The notes: a model not told the origin generated them from the letters alone. Shown: positions 1-11,637, counted from the stretch's first letter. The stretch is 64,000 nt of DNA from Billgrantia gudaonensis (GCF_900100195.1 NZ_FNES01000003.1:186001-250000); one strand, 5' to 3'. A program made the numbers and translations.

Positions 1-588
1 ACTGGTGCCGTGGGAAAGGAACAGTGGTCCACCATAGCGTTCCACCTCGATTGGCGTGGTGGGCAGCAGTCCTTCTTGGGAACCTCTCCATGACCAGGCG
101 CGTTTGCCGACATCCCAGGCTTGCCAGCCTGGATCACCCGAATCGCGAAAGCTGCGCGCATCGAAAGCGCCGCAGACGACATCCGGTGGACTATGAGCGG
201 CAATGGCCTCAGGCAGCCTCTCGGCGCCCTCTTTAGCCATCAGCGATGCCAGCAGCAGAGCATGCTCGGCGCCACGCGAAACGCCGTACAGGCCAACACG
301 AGGCCCAACGAAGGGGAACTCACGCAGTGCTGCCAGCGCTTCTACGCTGCGATCAAGTGGACAGTCGACGATGTGCCCAGCATTCCAGGCATTGCCGCCG
401 CTGGAGTAACCGAAAGGAAAGGCCAAAAAGCCATGGGCAGCAAGAATCGCTGCGTTGCGGTGACTCCACCCCGACCAGGCCCCTTCCGAGCCGTGCAGCA
501 CCATGACGGCGGGGAAAGGCCCTTCACCGGGAGGTCCATAGGTGGTGCCCCACTCCGGTATCAGGCGCCGGACGATTTGCAGTGGCAT
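1..588 (-). CDS. BAAT/acyl-CoA thioester hydrolase-like alpha/beta hydrolase (3' end outside window)
   Basis: An open frame of 196 codons runs from an ATG at 588 to the window edge with no stop, so the C-terminus is missing. The start is preceded by a strong AGGAG-type ribosome site. The protein opens with a short strand, then VMVLHGSEG (oxyanion-hole region, about residues 29-37), a GFLAFPFGY strand, and the nucleophile elbow GVSRG (about residue 105), matching G-x-S-x-G. LFLSHGTS at the edge is where the acid loop of the fold normally begins. This architecture fits the C-terminal domain of bile-acid-CoA:amino acid N-acyltransferase/acyl-CoA thioester hydrolases and dienelactone-hydrolase relatives. 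Substrate cannot be inferred. It is transcribed in the same direction as the lysE-family gene behind it, across a 170-nt gap. Confidence 0.75.
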   Translation of the reverse strand, partial: MPLQIVRRLIPEWGTTYGPPGEGPFPAVMVLHGSEGAWSGWSHRNAAILAAHGFLAFPFGYSSGGNAWNAGHIVDCPLDRSVEALAALREFPFVGPRVGLYGVSRGAEHALLLASLMAKEGAERLPEAIAAHSPPDVVCGAFDARSFRDSGDPGWQAWDVGKRAWSWRGSQEGLLPTTPIEVERYGGPLFLSHGTS

Positions 589-758
589 ACGCGTTCTCTC
601 TCCTTGATCAACGCTAGGTCCATATAGGCCAACACCTACCCTTACGTTCTACAGTAGACCGAACGAGGCTCTGAAATCTCCGGTCGACGATCAACTCACT
701 GTACGGCATCGCCTATATCGCTGGTGGCACATGTGCAGCGATCTATAGTCCTTGCCCC

Positions 759-1373
759 TCAGGGACGACGCATGGCGGCGACCAGGGCGCTCGCCCCGAT
801 CAGGCTGCCGGCGCCGGTGCGGTGCAGGATGCGGCGAAACCGAGCGCTCAGCAGCTGGCCGCCGGTGGTGGCCAAAAAGGTGTAGGCGAGATCGCTGAGC
901 ACGCCGATGACCAGGAAGGTCGAGAACAGGATGGCCAACTGCGGCAACAGGGGCTGGCTGGGCGCCACGAACTGGGGCATGAAGGCCATGAAGAAGGCCA
1001 GACTCTTGGGATTCAGCGCGGTGACGAGAAACGCCTTGGCCGTGCCGAGCCGGATGTCCGTGCCCGAAGGCTGCAGATCGCCCAGCCGGCCGGCCTCACG
1101 CCACATCTTGATGCCCAGATACAGCAGATAGGCGGCCCCGGTCCACTTCAAAATCTGGAACAGTTCGGCGGAGGTCATCAGGAGTGCGCCCACCCCGGCG
1201 AACGACAGGGTCATGGCCAGCAGGTCGCCCACGAAGAAGCCGGGAAGCATGGCCAGGGCGGCCCGTCGCCCTCGGTTGACCCCGGTGGCGACCAGCAGGG
1301 CCACGGCGGGGCCCGGGGACACGATGATCAACAGCGAAGCCAGGCAGAAGGAGAGCCAGAGTTCCAACGGCAT
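759..1373 (-). CDS. LysE/RhtB-family amino-acid exporter
   Basis: The 204-residue protein has the family hallmark near the N-terminus: a first membrane helix followed by SPGPAVALLVATG, then a glycine-rich second helix (GFFVGDLLAMTLSFAGVGALL) and the AAYLLYLGIKMWR segment. Five to six hydrophobic helices fit the usual length of about 205 residues. Members export amino acids, homoserine lactones or similar small zwitterions through the inner membrane; this sequence does not identify the substrate. A GGAA-type ribosome site precedes the ATG. The gene appears to be its own unit: a guaA terminator lies upstream and a candidate promoter sits at 1572-1600. Confidence 0.85.
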   Translation of the reverse strand: MPLELWLSFCLASLLIIVSPGPAVALLVATGVNRGRRAALAMLPGFFVGDLLAMTLSFAGVGALLMTSAELFQILKWTGAAYLLYLGIKMWREAGRLGDLQPSGTDIRLGTAKAFLVTALNPKSLAFFMAFMPQFVAPSQPLLPQLAILFSTFLVIGVLSDLAYTFLATTGGQLLSARFRRILHRTGAGSLIGASALVAAMRRP

Positions 1374-1571
1374 AACGCGTTCCTCATACGACGTTCAGTG
1401 GGTCATGTCCGTGACGATCAGCGAATGAACATGACCGTAAAGGATCACTGCCGCCGCATGGAAAAGCAACACGGCCATCGGTCGGTTGGGGGGGCGGATG
1501 GCGGGATCGGTTCTTGTGGGGAAGGCAGCAGCCACCTTATTGGCCGCTGCCACACTTTGCGATTTGGTCCA

Positions 1572-1600
1572 AGTAAAACGATCCCTGTAACAGCTTGCAA
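1572..1600 (-). promoter_or_regulatory. Candidate sigma-70 promoter for the lysE-family gene
   Basis: On the minus strand a TTGCAA element (1595-1600) is followed after exactly 17 nt by TTTACT (1572-1577), giving 4/6 matches in each box. It lies just downstream of the guaA terminator and reads toward lysE. Confidence 0.3.
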
Positions 1601-1602
1601 TG

Positions 1603-1629
1603 AAAAAGCCCACCGACAAGGCAGGCTTT
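1603..1629 (-). terminator. Rho-independent terminator of guaA
   Basis: On the minus strand the stem AAAGCC/GGCTTT with a 13-nt loop is followed directly by a T-run, about 50 nt after the guaA stop. The loop is large, so termination may be partial. Confidence 0.5.
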
Positions 1630-1678
1630 CGTATAAGACGGGTGATGCGCTGGAGGTTTACTGGCTAGCCCTGCCCTA

Positions 1679-3256
1679 TCACTCCCACTCGATCGTCGCG
1701 GGTGGCTTGCTGCTGACGTCGTAGGTCACCCGCGAGACGCCTTCCAGCTCGTTGATGATGCGGTTGGAGACTTTCTCCAGCAGCTCGTAGGGCAGGTGGG
1801 CCCAGCGGGCGGTCATGAAGTCGATGGTCTCCACGGCGCGCAGAGCGATGACCCATTCGTAGCGGCGGCCGTCGCCGACCACGCCGACTGACTTCACCGG
1901 CAGGAAGACGGCGAAGGCTTGGCTGGTCTTGTGGTACCAGTCGGCCTTGTGCAGCTCCTCGATGAAGATGGCGTCGGCCTCGCGCAAGATGTCGGCGTAC
2001 TCCTTCTTCACTTCACCGAGGATGCGCACGCCGAGGCCCGGCCCCGGGAAGGGGTGGCGGTAGACCATGTCGTAGGGCAGGCCGAGCTCGAGGCCGAGCT
2101 TGCGTACCTCGTCCTTGAACAGCTCGCGCAGCGGCTCGACGAGCTTGAGCTTCATGGTCTCGGGCAGGCCGCCGACGTTGTGGTGCGACTTGATGACGTG
2201 GGCCTTGCCCGTCTTGCTGGCGGCGGATTCGATCACGTCGGGGTAGATGGTGCCCTGGGCGAGGAAGTCGACGCCTTCGATCTTCGTGGCCTCGTTGTCG
2301 AAGACGTCGATGAAGGTGTTGCCGATGATCTTGCGCTTCTCCTCGGGATCATTGACGCCTTCAAGCCGCGACAGGAACTGATCTTCGGCGTCGACACGAA
2401 TCACCCGCACGCCCATGTGGCGGGCGAAGGTCTCCATCACCTGTTCGCCTTCGTTCTTGCGCAGCAGGCCGTTGTCGACGAACACGCAGGTGAGCTGATC
2501 GCCGATGGCCTTGTGCAGCAGCGCGGCGACCACCGAGGAATCCACGCCGCCGGAAAGACCCAGCAGCACGTGACGGTCGCCCACCTGCTCGCGCACGCGC
2601 TCGATCTGGTCCTCGATGATCCGCGCGGGGGTCCACCAGCGCTCGGCCTGGCAGATGCCGAGCACGAAGTGCTCGAGAATGCGCTGCCCCTGGCGCGTGT
2701 GGGTCACCTCGGGGTGGAACTGCACCCCGTAGAAGCGCTTCTCCTCCCAGGCCATGGCGGCGATGGGGCAGCTCGGCGTGGAGGCGGTCACCGTGAACTC
2801 CGCCGGTACCCGGGCGACCTTGTCGCCGTGGCTCATCCACACGTCGAGCAGTGCCTTGTCGGTCTCATGGTCGACGTGATCCTTGATGTCGCGGAACAGT
2901 GCCGTCTCGGCATCCACGCGCACCTGGGCGTAGCCGAACTCGCGCTGCTGCGAGCCCGCCACGGCGCCGCCGAGCTGCTCGGCCATGGTCTGCATGCCGT
3001 AGCAGATGCCCAGCACCGGCAGGCCCATCTCGAACACGCACGCCGGCGCGCGCGGCGAGTCGAGTTCGGTGACGGATTCCGGCCCGCCGGCGAGAATGAT
3101 GCCGTTGGGGGCGTACTCGCGGATCTCGGCCTCGGTGATGTCGAAGGCGCGAACCTCGGAGTAGACGCCGATCTCGCGCACGCGGCGCGCGATCAACTGG
3201 GTGTACTGGGAGCCGAAGTCGAGGATCAGGATCTTGTGGGCGTGAATGTCGGTCAT
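1679..3256 (-). CDS. guaA: GMP synthase (glutamine-hydrolysing)
   Basis: GuaA converts XMP to GMP using ATP and glutamine, the last step of guanine nucleotide synthesis. The 525-residue length is standard. The N-terminal class I amidotransferase domain shows [18 protein letters not shown], the nucleophile elbow GICYGMQ (catalytic Cys near residue 86) and the FHPEV histidine motif. The ATP-pyrophosphatase domain has the P-loop [12 protein letters not shown] near residue 233. The C-terminal dimerisation domain ends in the family signature PPATIEWE. It lies downstream of guaB on the same strand, but 240 nt of intergenic DNA with strong inverted repeats separate them, so the two may be differentially expressed. 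Confidence 0.98.
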   Translation of the reverse strand: MTDIHAHKILILDFGSQYTQLIARRVREIGVYSEVRAFDITEAEIREYAPNGIILAGGPESVTELDSPRAPACVFEMGLPVLGICYGMQTMAEQLGGAVAGSQQREFGYAQVRVDAETALFRDIKDHVDHETDKALLDVWMSHGDKVARVPAEFTVTASTPSCPIAAMAWEEKRFYGVQFHPEVTHTRQGQRILEHFVLGICQAERWWTPARIIEDQIERVREQVGDRHVLLGLSGGVDSSVVAALLHKAIGDQLTCVFVDNGLLRKNEGEQVMETFARHMGVRVIRVDAEDQFLSRLEGVNDPEEKRKIIGNTFIDVFDNEATKIEGVDFLAQGTIYPDVIESAASKTGKAHVIKSHHNVGGLPETMKLKLVEPLRELFKDEVRKLGLELGLPYDMVYRHPFPGPGLGVRILGEVKKEYADILREADAIFIEELHKADWYHKTSQAFAVFLPVKSVGVVGDGRRYEWVIALRAVETIDFMTARWAHLPYELLEKVSNRIINELEGVSRVTYDVSSKPPATIEWE

Positions 3257-3298
3257 CTGGCCTTTCCTTTGAGAGGCGAACGGCCCGGAAACGCGAAA

Positions 3299-3327
3299 GC
3301 TGGAAGCGGCGCGGCCACTTCCAGCTT
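3299..3327. repeat. Inverted repeat upstream of guaA
   Basis: AGCTGGAAG and CTTCCAGCT form a perfect 9-bp stem around an 11-nt GC-rich loop within the guaA 5' region. There is no T-run in either direction. The right arm runs into the degenerate heptads described at 3318-3345. Confidence 0.5.
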
Positions 3328-3345
3328 CAAGCTTCCGGCTTCAAG
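3318..3345. repeat. Short degenerate heptanucleotide array (4 units)
   Basis: Four consecutive 7-nt units read CTTCCAG, CTTCAAG, CTTCCGG, CTTCAAG and run into CTGGG. In the phase used for the other arrays the unit is GCTTCNN. It has the same 7-bp period as the longer arrays at 13718, 13848, 27234 and 61038 but is short and imperfect. It lies about 60 nt upstream of the guaA start. Confidence 0.6.
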
Positions 3346-3390
3346 CTGGGTTGCGATGAAGCGCTGAGTCATGTCGCGAGCGATGAGGGG

Positions 3391-3465
3391 CTGGCTGCCG
3401 CCGGAACGGAGGATCCGGAGTTTACAGGGCGGTAAATGAGGATTCCGAGTACCGCCGGCAGCCAG
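3391..3465. repeat. Long imperfect hairpin element between guaB and guaA
   Basis: Outer arms CTGGCTGCCG (3391-3400) and CGGCAGCCAG (3456-3465) are perfectly complementary over 10 bp. Inner arms TTTAC (3421-3425) and GTAAA (3432-3436) pair around a 6-nt loop, and the stretch between can pair partly. The strands also contain two related copies of an ACTC-GG-ATCCTC sequence. No T-run follows, so it is not a simple terminator; it may be an mRNA processing or pausing element between guaB and guaA. Confidence 0.5.
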
Positions 3466-3498
3466 GGTATCGAGCGCAGCAATGAATTCAGTGCTTCA

Positions 3499-5007
<1,509 letters not shown>

Positions 5008-5017
5008 TTAATCGACC

Positions 5018-5047
5018 ATTATAACGCCCAGCCGGCGGTCGCGTCAC
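5018..5047 (-). promoter_or_regulatory. Sigma-70 promoter of guaB
   Basis: The minus strand shows a perfect TATAAT -10 box (5018-5023) and GTGACG (5042-5047) in -35 position with an 18-nt spacer. The predicted start leaves a leader of about 45 nt before the guaB ATG. No PurR-type operator was recognised. Confidence 0.65.
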
Positions 5048-5164
5048 GGGGCGAGCCGAGATCGAGGAAACCTCGCCGCGTTCGGGCTGTCGCACTCGAG
5101 GCGGGGCATGGAGAAGAGCGCAAGTCTCGCTCTCAGCCCCATCACGTACCGAAGGAGAGAACCA

Positions 5165-5734
5165 ATGAATCTGACCCCTGTACGAAACAAGGCCCTCTTC
5201 ACGCTCGCCGGCGCCGCATTGGCCGGCGGCTTCGCGCTGAGCGCCAACGCCCAGACCACCGACCAGCCCCAGGGCATCTACTCGGCCGACGACATTCTCG
5301 ATGCCGAGGTCTACCTGAGCGAGTCTCCCGACGAGCAGATCGGCGAGGTAGAAGACATCGTGTTCAACGAGGCCATGCAGGTCACGGCCCTGGTGGTCGA
5401 GAGCGGCAGTGTGCTGGGCCTCGGCGGTCGCGAGATCATCGTCGAGGCCGGGCAGTTCAGCCTGCTGACCGAGACGGAGAACGACGACGACGTCGAGCAC
5501 CGCGTGATGCTCGACGCCACTGCCGAAGAGCTCGAAGGTTACCCGGTCTACAGCGACGACTGGTGGGCGGATGCCAGGCTGCGTGCCCAGGAAACCTGGC
5601 AGCAAACGCAGGAAGGCGCCCAAAGTGCCTGGCAGACTACGCAAGAAGGCGCCGAACGTGCCTGGGAGACCACCCAGGAGAACGCCCAGCGCGCCTGGGA
5701 GTCGGCCCGCGACGCCGTCTCCGGCAACGACTGA
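5165..5734 (+). CDS. Periplasmic PRC-barrel protein with C-terminal 11-residue repeats
   Basis: The start is the ATG at 5165, preceded by GAAGGAGAG, giving 189 residues. Residues 1-28 form a signal peptide ending in FALSANAQT. A PRC-barrel domain follows (about 38-120: DDILDAEVYL, EQIGEVEDIVF, VTALVVESG, GGREIIVE). After an aromatic linker (PVYSDDWWADARLR) come four near-identical 11-mers of the form AQ-AWE-TQEG (about 140-185), predicted as an amphipathic helix of the LEA/apolipoprotein kind. PRC-barrel proteins are often stress- or envelope-associated; the helix could bind membrane or another protein. It is divergent from guaB. Function is unknown. Confidence 0.75.
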   Translation: MNLTPVRNKALFTLAGAALAGGFALSANAQTTDQPQGIYSADDILDAEVYLSESPDEQIGEVEDIVFNEAMQVTALVVESGSVLGLGGREIIVEAGQFSLLTETENDDDVEHRVMLDATAEELEGYPVYSDDWWADARLRAQETWQQTQEGAQSAWQTTQEGAERAWETTQENAQRAWESARDAVSGND

Positions 5735-5830
5735 CCCTGCCGCCGATGACGCTGCCGTCGCCCCGCGCGGCGGCAGCGCCTCGGCCTTCGGGCATGATAG
5801 GCTGTGGCGCATCTAGCCAGGAGCCAGCCC

Positions 5831-7171
5831 ATGCCCGCTTCTCCCGAAGCCCTCTCCGTCAGCGAAGTGAACCGCCGCGCCCGCCAGACGCTGGAGCGCG
5901 ATTTCGACGAGCTGTGGGTGGAAGGGGAGCTTTCCGGCGTGTCGCGACCGAGTTCGGGCCACGTCTATTTCACCCTCAAGGACGACCGCGCCCAACTGCG
6001 CTGCGCGCTGTTCCGCAACCGTGCGCGCTTCGTGGCCGCGCCGCTGCGCGACGGCGATCTCGTGCGGGTGCGCGGGCGACTGTCGATCTTCGAACCGCGC
6101 GGCGACTACCAGTTGATCGTCGAGGCGGTGCAGGCCGCAGGAGAAGGCGAGCTGCTGCTCGCCTTCGAGCGCCTCAAGGCCCAGCTCGCCGCCGAGGGCG
6201 TGTTCGCCAACGCCCGCGCCCTGCCCTACCCGCCGCGCCGTCTGCTGGTGCTAAGCTCTCCCACCGGGGCGGCGATCCGCGACGTGCTGGCCGTGCTCGC
6301 CGCGCGCTGGCCGCTCGTCGAGGTGACGCTGATCCCGGTTCCGGTGCAAGGGCGCGAAGCAGCGCCGGCGATCATCGCCGCCCTCGGCCTGCTCAACCGC
6401 CAGTCGGCCCTCGATCCAGCGCGCGACGCCATCCTGGTGACCCGCGGCGGCGGTAGCCTGGAGGACCTGTGGGCATTCAACGACGAACACCTGGCCCGGG
6501 CGATTCAGCATTCGCGGCTGCCGGTGATGTCGGCGGTGGGCCACGAGGTGGACGTCACCCTGGCCGACTTCGCCGCCGACGCACGCGCCCCCACCCCTTC
6601 GGCCGCCGCCGAGCAGCTGGTGCCCGACCGTCGCGATCTGACGCACCGCTTGCAAGTACTGGAGGAGCGGGTCTCGCGCGCCGCCCAGGCCAGGCTGGAG
6701 CGCGAAAGCCAGCGGCTCGACCACCTGCGCGCGCGACTGCGCCACCCCGGCGAGGCGCTGGCGCGCCAGCGCCAGACCCTGGAGAGTCTGAGCGCACGCC
6801 TGGATGGCGCGATGGAGCGGCGGCTGGTCGCCCAGCGTCGCCACCTCGACCAGTTGCAGCGGCGCCTCGCCGCCCATCCGCCCGAGCGCGGTCTGACCGA
6901 GGCGCGCATGCGTCTGGCCAGCGCTCGCCAGCGACTCGGCCTGGCCATCGACCATAACCTGGCACGCCAGCGCGAACGCCTCGCCGCGCAGGCCCGCGAA
7001 CTGCAGGCGGTCAGCCCGCTGGCGGTGCTGGGGCGCGGCTATGCGATTCTCGAGAACCGCGAGGGGCAGGTGATCAAGCGCGCTCGCGATACCCGGCCGG
7101 GTGAGCAGTTGAACGCCCGGCTGGGCGAGGGCCGCTTGACCGTCGAGGTCACGCAGCGAAAGGGCTCTTAA
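5831..7171 (+). CDS. xseA: Exodeoxyribonuclease VII large subunit
   Basis: XseA with XseB forms the single-strand-specific exonuclease VII, used in mismatch repair and DNA damage processing. I place the start at 5831 (446 residues), which has an AGGAG site and yields the family N-terminus (ALSVSEVNRRARQTLERDF). The order is an OB-fold (about 10-110, VEGELSG-SSGHVYFTLKD), the catalytic domain with PTGAAIRDVL, TRGGGSLEDLWAFND and VGHEVDVTLADFAAD motifs, then a long Arg/Gln-rich coiled coil (about 265-400), and the C-terminal GYAIL segment. xseB is not in this window. Confidence 0.96.
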   Translation: MPASPEALSVSEVNRRARQTLERDFDELWVEGELSGVSRPSSGHVYFTLKDDRAQLRCALFRNRARFVAAPLRDGDLVRVRGRLSIFEPRGDYQLIVEAVQAAGEGELLLAFERLKAQLAAEGVFANARALPYPPRRLLVLSSPTGAAIRDVLAVLAARWPLVEVTLIPVPVQGREAAPAIIAALGLLNRQSALDPARDAILVTRGGGSLEDLWAFNDEHLARAIQHSRLPVMSAVGHEVDVTLADFAADARAPTPSAAAEQLVPDRRDLTHRLQVLEERVSRAAQARLERESQRLDHLRARLRHPGEALARQRQTLESLSARLDGAMERRLVAQRRHLDQLQRRLAAHPPERGLTEARMRLASARQRLGLAIDHNLARQRERLAAQARELQAVSPLAVLGRGYAILENREGQVIKRARDTRPGEQLNARLGEGRLTVEVTQRKGS

Positions 7172-7297
7172 TCATATAGCGAACGAGAATTTGACGAGAC
7201 GCTGTTTATGCCTTTTCCTGGTAGATCTACCGCGTCGCCACATCACCGTGCGAACGCCTACGGATAGTTTCATCCAGGTCGATCCAGGAGGAGCAAG

Positions 7298-7951
7298 ATG
7301 TCACTGCGTATCAACGACGTCGTACCCGACTTCGAAGCACAAACCAATCAGGGCACGATCCGCTTTCACGAGTGGCTCGACGACAGCTGGGCCATCCTGT
7401 TCTCCCATCCCAAGGACTTCACCCCGGTGTGCACCACCGAGTTCGGTGCCGTGGCCAAGCTCAGCGACGAGTGGAAGAAGCGCGGCGTCAAGGTGATCGG
7501 CATCTCGGTGGATGGCGTGGACGACCACCAGGGCTGGATCGGCGACATCGAGAGCTATTCCAGCAGCCAGGTCGATTTTCCGATCATCGCCGACGGCGAT
7601 CTGAAGGTCGCCAAGCTGTTCGACATGCTGCCCGCCGACGCCTACCTGCCGGACGGCCGGACCCCGGCCGACAGCGCCACGGTGCGCTCGGTGTTCATCA
7701 TCGGCCCCGACAAGCAGCTCAAGCTCTCGATGACCTACCCGATGACCGTGGGCCGCAACTTCGGCGAGATCCTGCGCGCGGTGGATGCCCTCCAGACCAC
7801 CACCAGCAAGGGCGTCGCCACGCCGGTCGACTGGACGGTGGGCGAGGACGTGATCATTCCGCCGGCGGTGTCCGACGAGGATGCCAAGGCCAAGTTCGGC
7901 GAGTTCGAGACGATCTTCCCCTACCTGCGCAAGACCCGCCTGCCCGAATGA
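7298..7951 (+). CDS. 1-Cys (Prx6-type) peroxiredoxin
   Basis: The 217-residue thiol peroxidase reduces H2O2 and organic peroxides. The peroxidatic site is HPKDFTPVCTTEF with Cys45; it is the only cysteine in the protein, which makes this a 1-Cys enzyme needing an external thiol for recycling. The Prx6-type C-terminal extension (PVDWTVGEDVIIPPAVSDEDAKAKF to YLRKTRLPE) supports dimerisation. A strong AGGAGGAG ribosome site precedes the ATG and a textbook terminator follows, so it is probably a single-gene unit. No OxyR site was identified in the 126-nt upstream gap. Confidence 0.93.
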   Translation: MSLRINDVVPDFEAQTNQGTIRFHEWLDDSWAILFSHPKDFTPVCTTEFGAVAKLSDEWKKRGVKVIGISVDGVDDHQGWIGDIESYSSSQVDFPIIADGDLKVAKLFDMLPADAYLPDGRTPADSATVRSVFIIGPDKQLKLSMTYPMTVGRNFGEILRAVDALQTTTSKGVATPVDWTVGEDVIIPPAVSDEDAKAKFGEFETIFPYLRKTRLPE

Positions 7952-7979
7952 ACGCCCTCTGACTTTACGGCCCACCCGA

Positions 7980-8001
7980 CCCCCGCTCCGGCGGGGGTTT
8001 T
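7980..8001 (+). terminator. Rho-independent terminator of the peroxiredoxin gene
   Basis: CCCCCGC-TCCG-GCGGGGG is a 7-bp perfect GC stem with a tetraloop followed by TTTT, 29 nt after the peroxiredoxin stop and just before the convergent glrR end. Confidence 0.9.
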
Positions 8002-8017
8002 GCGTGGTACCAGGCAT

Positions 8018-9433
<1,416 letters not shown>

Positions 9434-9463
9434 CTTGTCATCTCCCAATGGCAATCCCCCTCT

Positions 9464-10006
9464 TCAAGGCGACTGCTGTCTCAGGTTGATATTGCGCTCG
9501 ATGGCGGTCAGCGCATCGAGCTTCTCCGCCAGCTCGGCATTCTCGGCTTCCAGCGCCGCCAGCTCTTCGCGGGAGCGCTCGAGTCGGCCGGCCATGGCAC
9601 GGCGCCCCTCCAGTTCGTTGAGCCAGTAACGCAGCAGCGGCTGCAGATCGGCGGGAGCGGCATGCAGGTCGGCCTTGTAGAGCTCGGCGGCACGATCCCA
9701 CTGGCGCTCGTCTCCCCAGCCGAGCACCACGGCGCGCGCCAGGCGCCGCTGCGCGGCTTCGCCTTCTAGGCGCTCGAGCATGCCGTCGCGCCACTCGCCG
9801 TCGCCGCGCTGAGAAGCCAGGCCAAAGGCGATCCAGTCCGGCAGCAGGCACGCCGATTCGGTGAAATCCGGCACCTCGGCATAGCAGGCGACGGTCACAT
9901 CGACCGTCTCCGGCTCCGGGGAGCCAAATGGCTGCTCGGGTATCCACTGGCAGCCGCCGAGCCACAATGCGGCCAAACACAAGCCCAGGGGGCGAAGACA
10001 ATTCAT
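9464..10006 (-). CDS. qseG: QseG-like outer-membrane lipoprotein
   Basis: The 180-residue protein starts with a lipoprotein signal peptide ending in the lipobox LGGC (lipidated Cys near 19), then a poorly conserved Asp/Glu-rich region with several cysteines and a C-terminal coiled coil (about 130-175: ELEGRRAMAGRLERSREELAALEAENAELAEKL). Its place between glrK and glrR, overlapping the glrK stop by ATGA, is that of E. coli QseG, which interacts with the kinase GlrK. Sequence similarity to QseG could not be tested here, so the name rests on synteny, size and lipobox. Confidence 0.75.
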   Translation of the reverse strand: MNCLRPLGLCLAALWLGGCQWIPEQPFGSPEPETVDVTVACYAEVPDFTESACLLPDWIAFGLASQRGDGEWRDGMLERLEGEAAQRRLARAVVLGWGDERQWDRAAELYKADLHAAPADLQPLLRYWLNELEGRRAMAGRLERSREELAALEAENAELAEKLDALTAIERNINLRQQSP

Positions 10007-11499
10007 CTATCGTTCCTTGCGTCGTTATCCGTCGAAACGGACGGCGAATGGTCGAGTATGGCAGGCTGGCGCTCCCCGCGACGTGGCAGCACCAGGCGGA
10101 AACAGACGGACAAGCGGTCATCCTCGGCCAGTTGCAGCACGCCTTCCTGCAGCCGGGCGCAGTCGGCGGCCACCGACAGGCCGATGCCAGACCCCTTGAG
10201 CGGCCCCTTGCGACGCGCACGGCCCTGGTAGAAGGGATCGAAGAGGTTGTCGCGGTCCTCATCGGCAATCGGTGGGCCGCTGTTGGCCACCTCCATCACC
10301 AGGCGATCCTGCGTTTCCCAGGCCCGGATCTCCAGCTCGCCGCCGTCATCGCCGTAGCCGATGGCGTTGGACACCAGGTTGTCGAGAATGCGTCCGGTGG
10401 CGGTACGGTCGACCACCCACTCCAGCGGGCCATCGAAGGCCGTCACCCGCATGCCCTTCTTCTCCAGCGCCAGGCGGTGCTTGGCCAACGTGGCCTTGAC
10501 CAGCGTGGCCAGATCGAGACGTTCCGGATTCGCCGGCCGGTGGTGCTGCAGCAGATTGTAGTCGAGAAGCTGCTCGATCAGACGCTGCAACTCGCCGCTG
10601 CTGGTGTCGATCAGCGTGAGGATCTCGCGCTGGCGCGACGTCAGTTCCCCGGCCACGCCGTCGGCGAGCAGTGCGGAGCCTTCGCGCACGCTGGCCAGCG
10701 GTGTCTTGAGCTCATGGGACATGTGGCGCAGGAACTGCTGCTTCTGGGCTTCCAACTCGCCGAGACGCGACGACAGCCAGTCGAGGCGCTCGCCGAGGCG
10801 CACCAGTTCCGCCGGGCCCTGGATGTTGCGCGCCTCGGGCCCCTCCACGCCGCTGCCGATACCCAGGATGCGCCGCTCGAGCTGGCGCACCGGACGGATG
10901 ATCAGCCAGCTGAACAGCAGCATCAGCACCAGGCTCGCCGAGACCAGTGCCCCGGTCTGCACCCACAGCCGGGTCTGCACGGCCTCGGCCCGCTCGCGAA
11001 TGCGTTCGATGCGCGCGTCGATCTTCTGGTTGGTGGCCTGGCGCATCGCCTCGGTCTGCTGTGCGAAGGGCGCGAACAGCGCCAGCCAGGTTTCGAGAGC
11101 TTCGCCTTCCAGCGCTGGCAACTGGCCCAGGAGCACCAGTTGCCGACCCAGCGCCTCCACCGACGGTTCGTCGGGCAGCAGCTCGCGCTGGTCGGCAAGC
11201 AGCTCGGAAAATTCGGTATGCCGCTCGGCGAAGATCTCCATCAGGCTCTCCTGCTCGAGCACGGCGTACTGACGTGCGCTGCGTTCCATCTCCAGCGCCA
11301 AGGCGCTCAAGGTGCGTGCACGACGCGTTTCCTCCACCGCCTGACGAGCGCTGACATCGGCCAGGCGCGACAGTTCGGAGAGTGCCTGTCCGGCCTGGAA
11401 CATCAGCACGCCGAGCGGCAGCATCACGATCAGAAAGGCCAGCAACACCAGTTGCAGCAACGAGCGAGGGCGCCAGCGACGCGAGACCTGGGTGGTCAT
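10003..11499 (-). CDS. glrK: Sensor histidine kinase GlrK (QseE)
   Basis: GlrK phosphorylates GlrR. The start is set at the ATG (11499) that opens MTTQVSRRWRPRSLLQ, giving 498 residues; longer upstream readings run through the preceding RNA terminator. Visible parts are a first membrane helix (about 13-36), a mostly helical periplasmic region rich in Gln/Glu, a second helix (about 180-202, GALVSASLVLMLLFSWLII), a HAMP linker, the H-box HMSHELKTPLASV (near 260), an N-box DNLVSNAIGYG and the G-box GSGIGLSVAADCARL. No good Shine-Dalgarno site precedes the ATG. The operon may be fed partly by read-through from the sigma-54 unit upstream. Confidence 0.93.
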   Translation of the reverse strand: MTTQVSRRWRPRSLLQLVLLAFLIVMLPLGVLMFQAGQALSELSRLADVSARQAVEETRRARTLSALALEMERSARQYAVLEQESLMEIFAERHTEFSELLADQRELLPDEPSVEALGRQLVLLGQLPALEGEALETWLALFAPFAQQTEAMRQATNQKIDARIERIRERAEAVQTRLWVQTGALVSASLVLMLLFSWLIIRPVRQLERRILGIGSGVEGPEARNIQGPAELVRLGERLDWLSSRLGELEAQKQQFLRHMSHELKTPLASVREGSALLADGVAGELTSRQREILTLIDTSSGELQRLIEQLLDYNLLQHHRPANPERLDLATLVKATLAKHRLALEKKGMRVTAFDGPLEWVVDRTATGRILDNLVSNAIGYGDDGGELEIRAWETQDRLVMEVANSGPPIADEDRDNLFDPFYQGRARRKGPLKGSGIGLSVAADCARLQEGVLQLAEDDRLSVCFRLVLPRRGERQPAILDHSPSVSTDNDARNDR

Positions 11500-11609
11500 G
11501 ACTAGCGTTCTATTCAGCAGTCGATAGGGTACCGCCATGGGGCATGCCTGCAGGATAACAGAGTTCATCGCCTGCCGAGGGGACCTGGCGCACTGGCCGT
11601 TCGCCACCC

Positions 11610-11637
11610 AAAAAAAGAGGGCCGGCTGAGCCGGCCC
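11610..11637 (-). terminator. Terminator of the sigma-54 unit, upstream of glrK
   Basis: The minus strand has GGGCCGGC-TCA-GCCGGCCC, a perfect 8-bp GC stem, followed by TC and seven T residues. It stands about 110 nt before the glrK start, separating the RNA from the glr operon as in glmY-glrK. Confidence 0.92.

Larger units (their letters stand above)
1374..1678. other. Intergenic region guaA/lysE with no supported gene
   Basis: This 305-nt stretch holds the guaA terminator (1603-1629), a candidate minus-strand promoter (1572-1600) and an 11-bp imperfect inverted repeat at 1524-1551 with one A-C mismatch and no T-run. The only open frame crossing it has no ribosome site and no recognisable domain. 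If the promoter is right, lysE has a leader of roughly 190 nt. Confidence 0.5.

Noticed and set aside
1395..1619. A 74-codon frame between guaA and lysE
   Set aside because: It overlaps the guaA terminator and the candidate lysE promoter, with no ribosome site or recognisable domain.
9434..9454. TTG at 9454 as the glrR start
   Set aside because: The ATG at 9433 has a better-spaced GGGAG site and loses only seven non-conserved residues.
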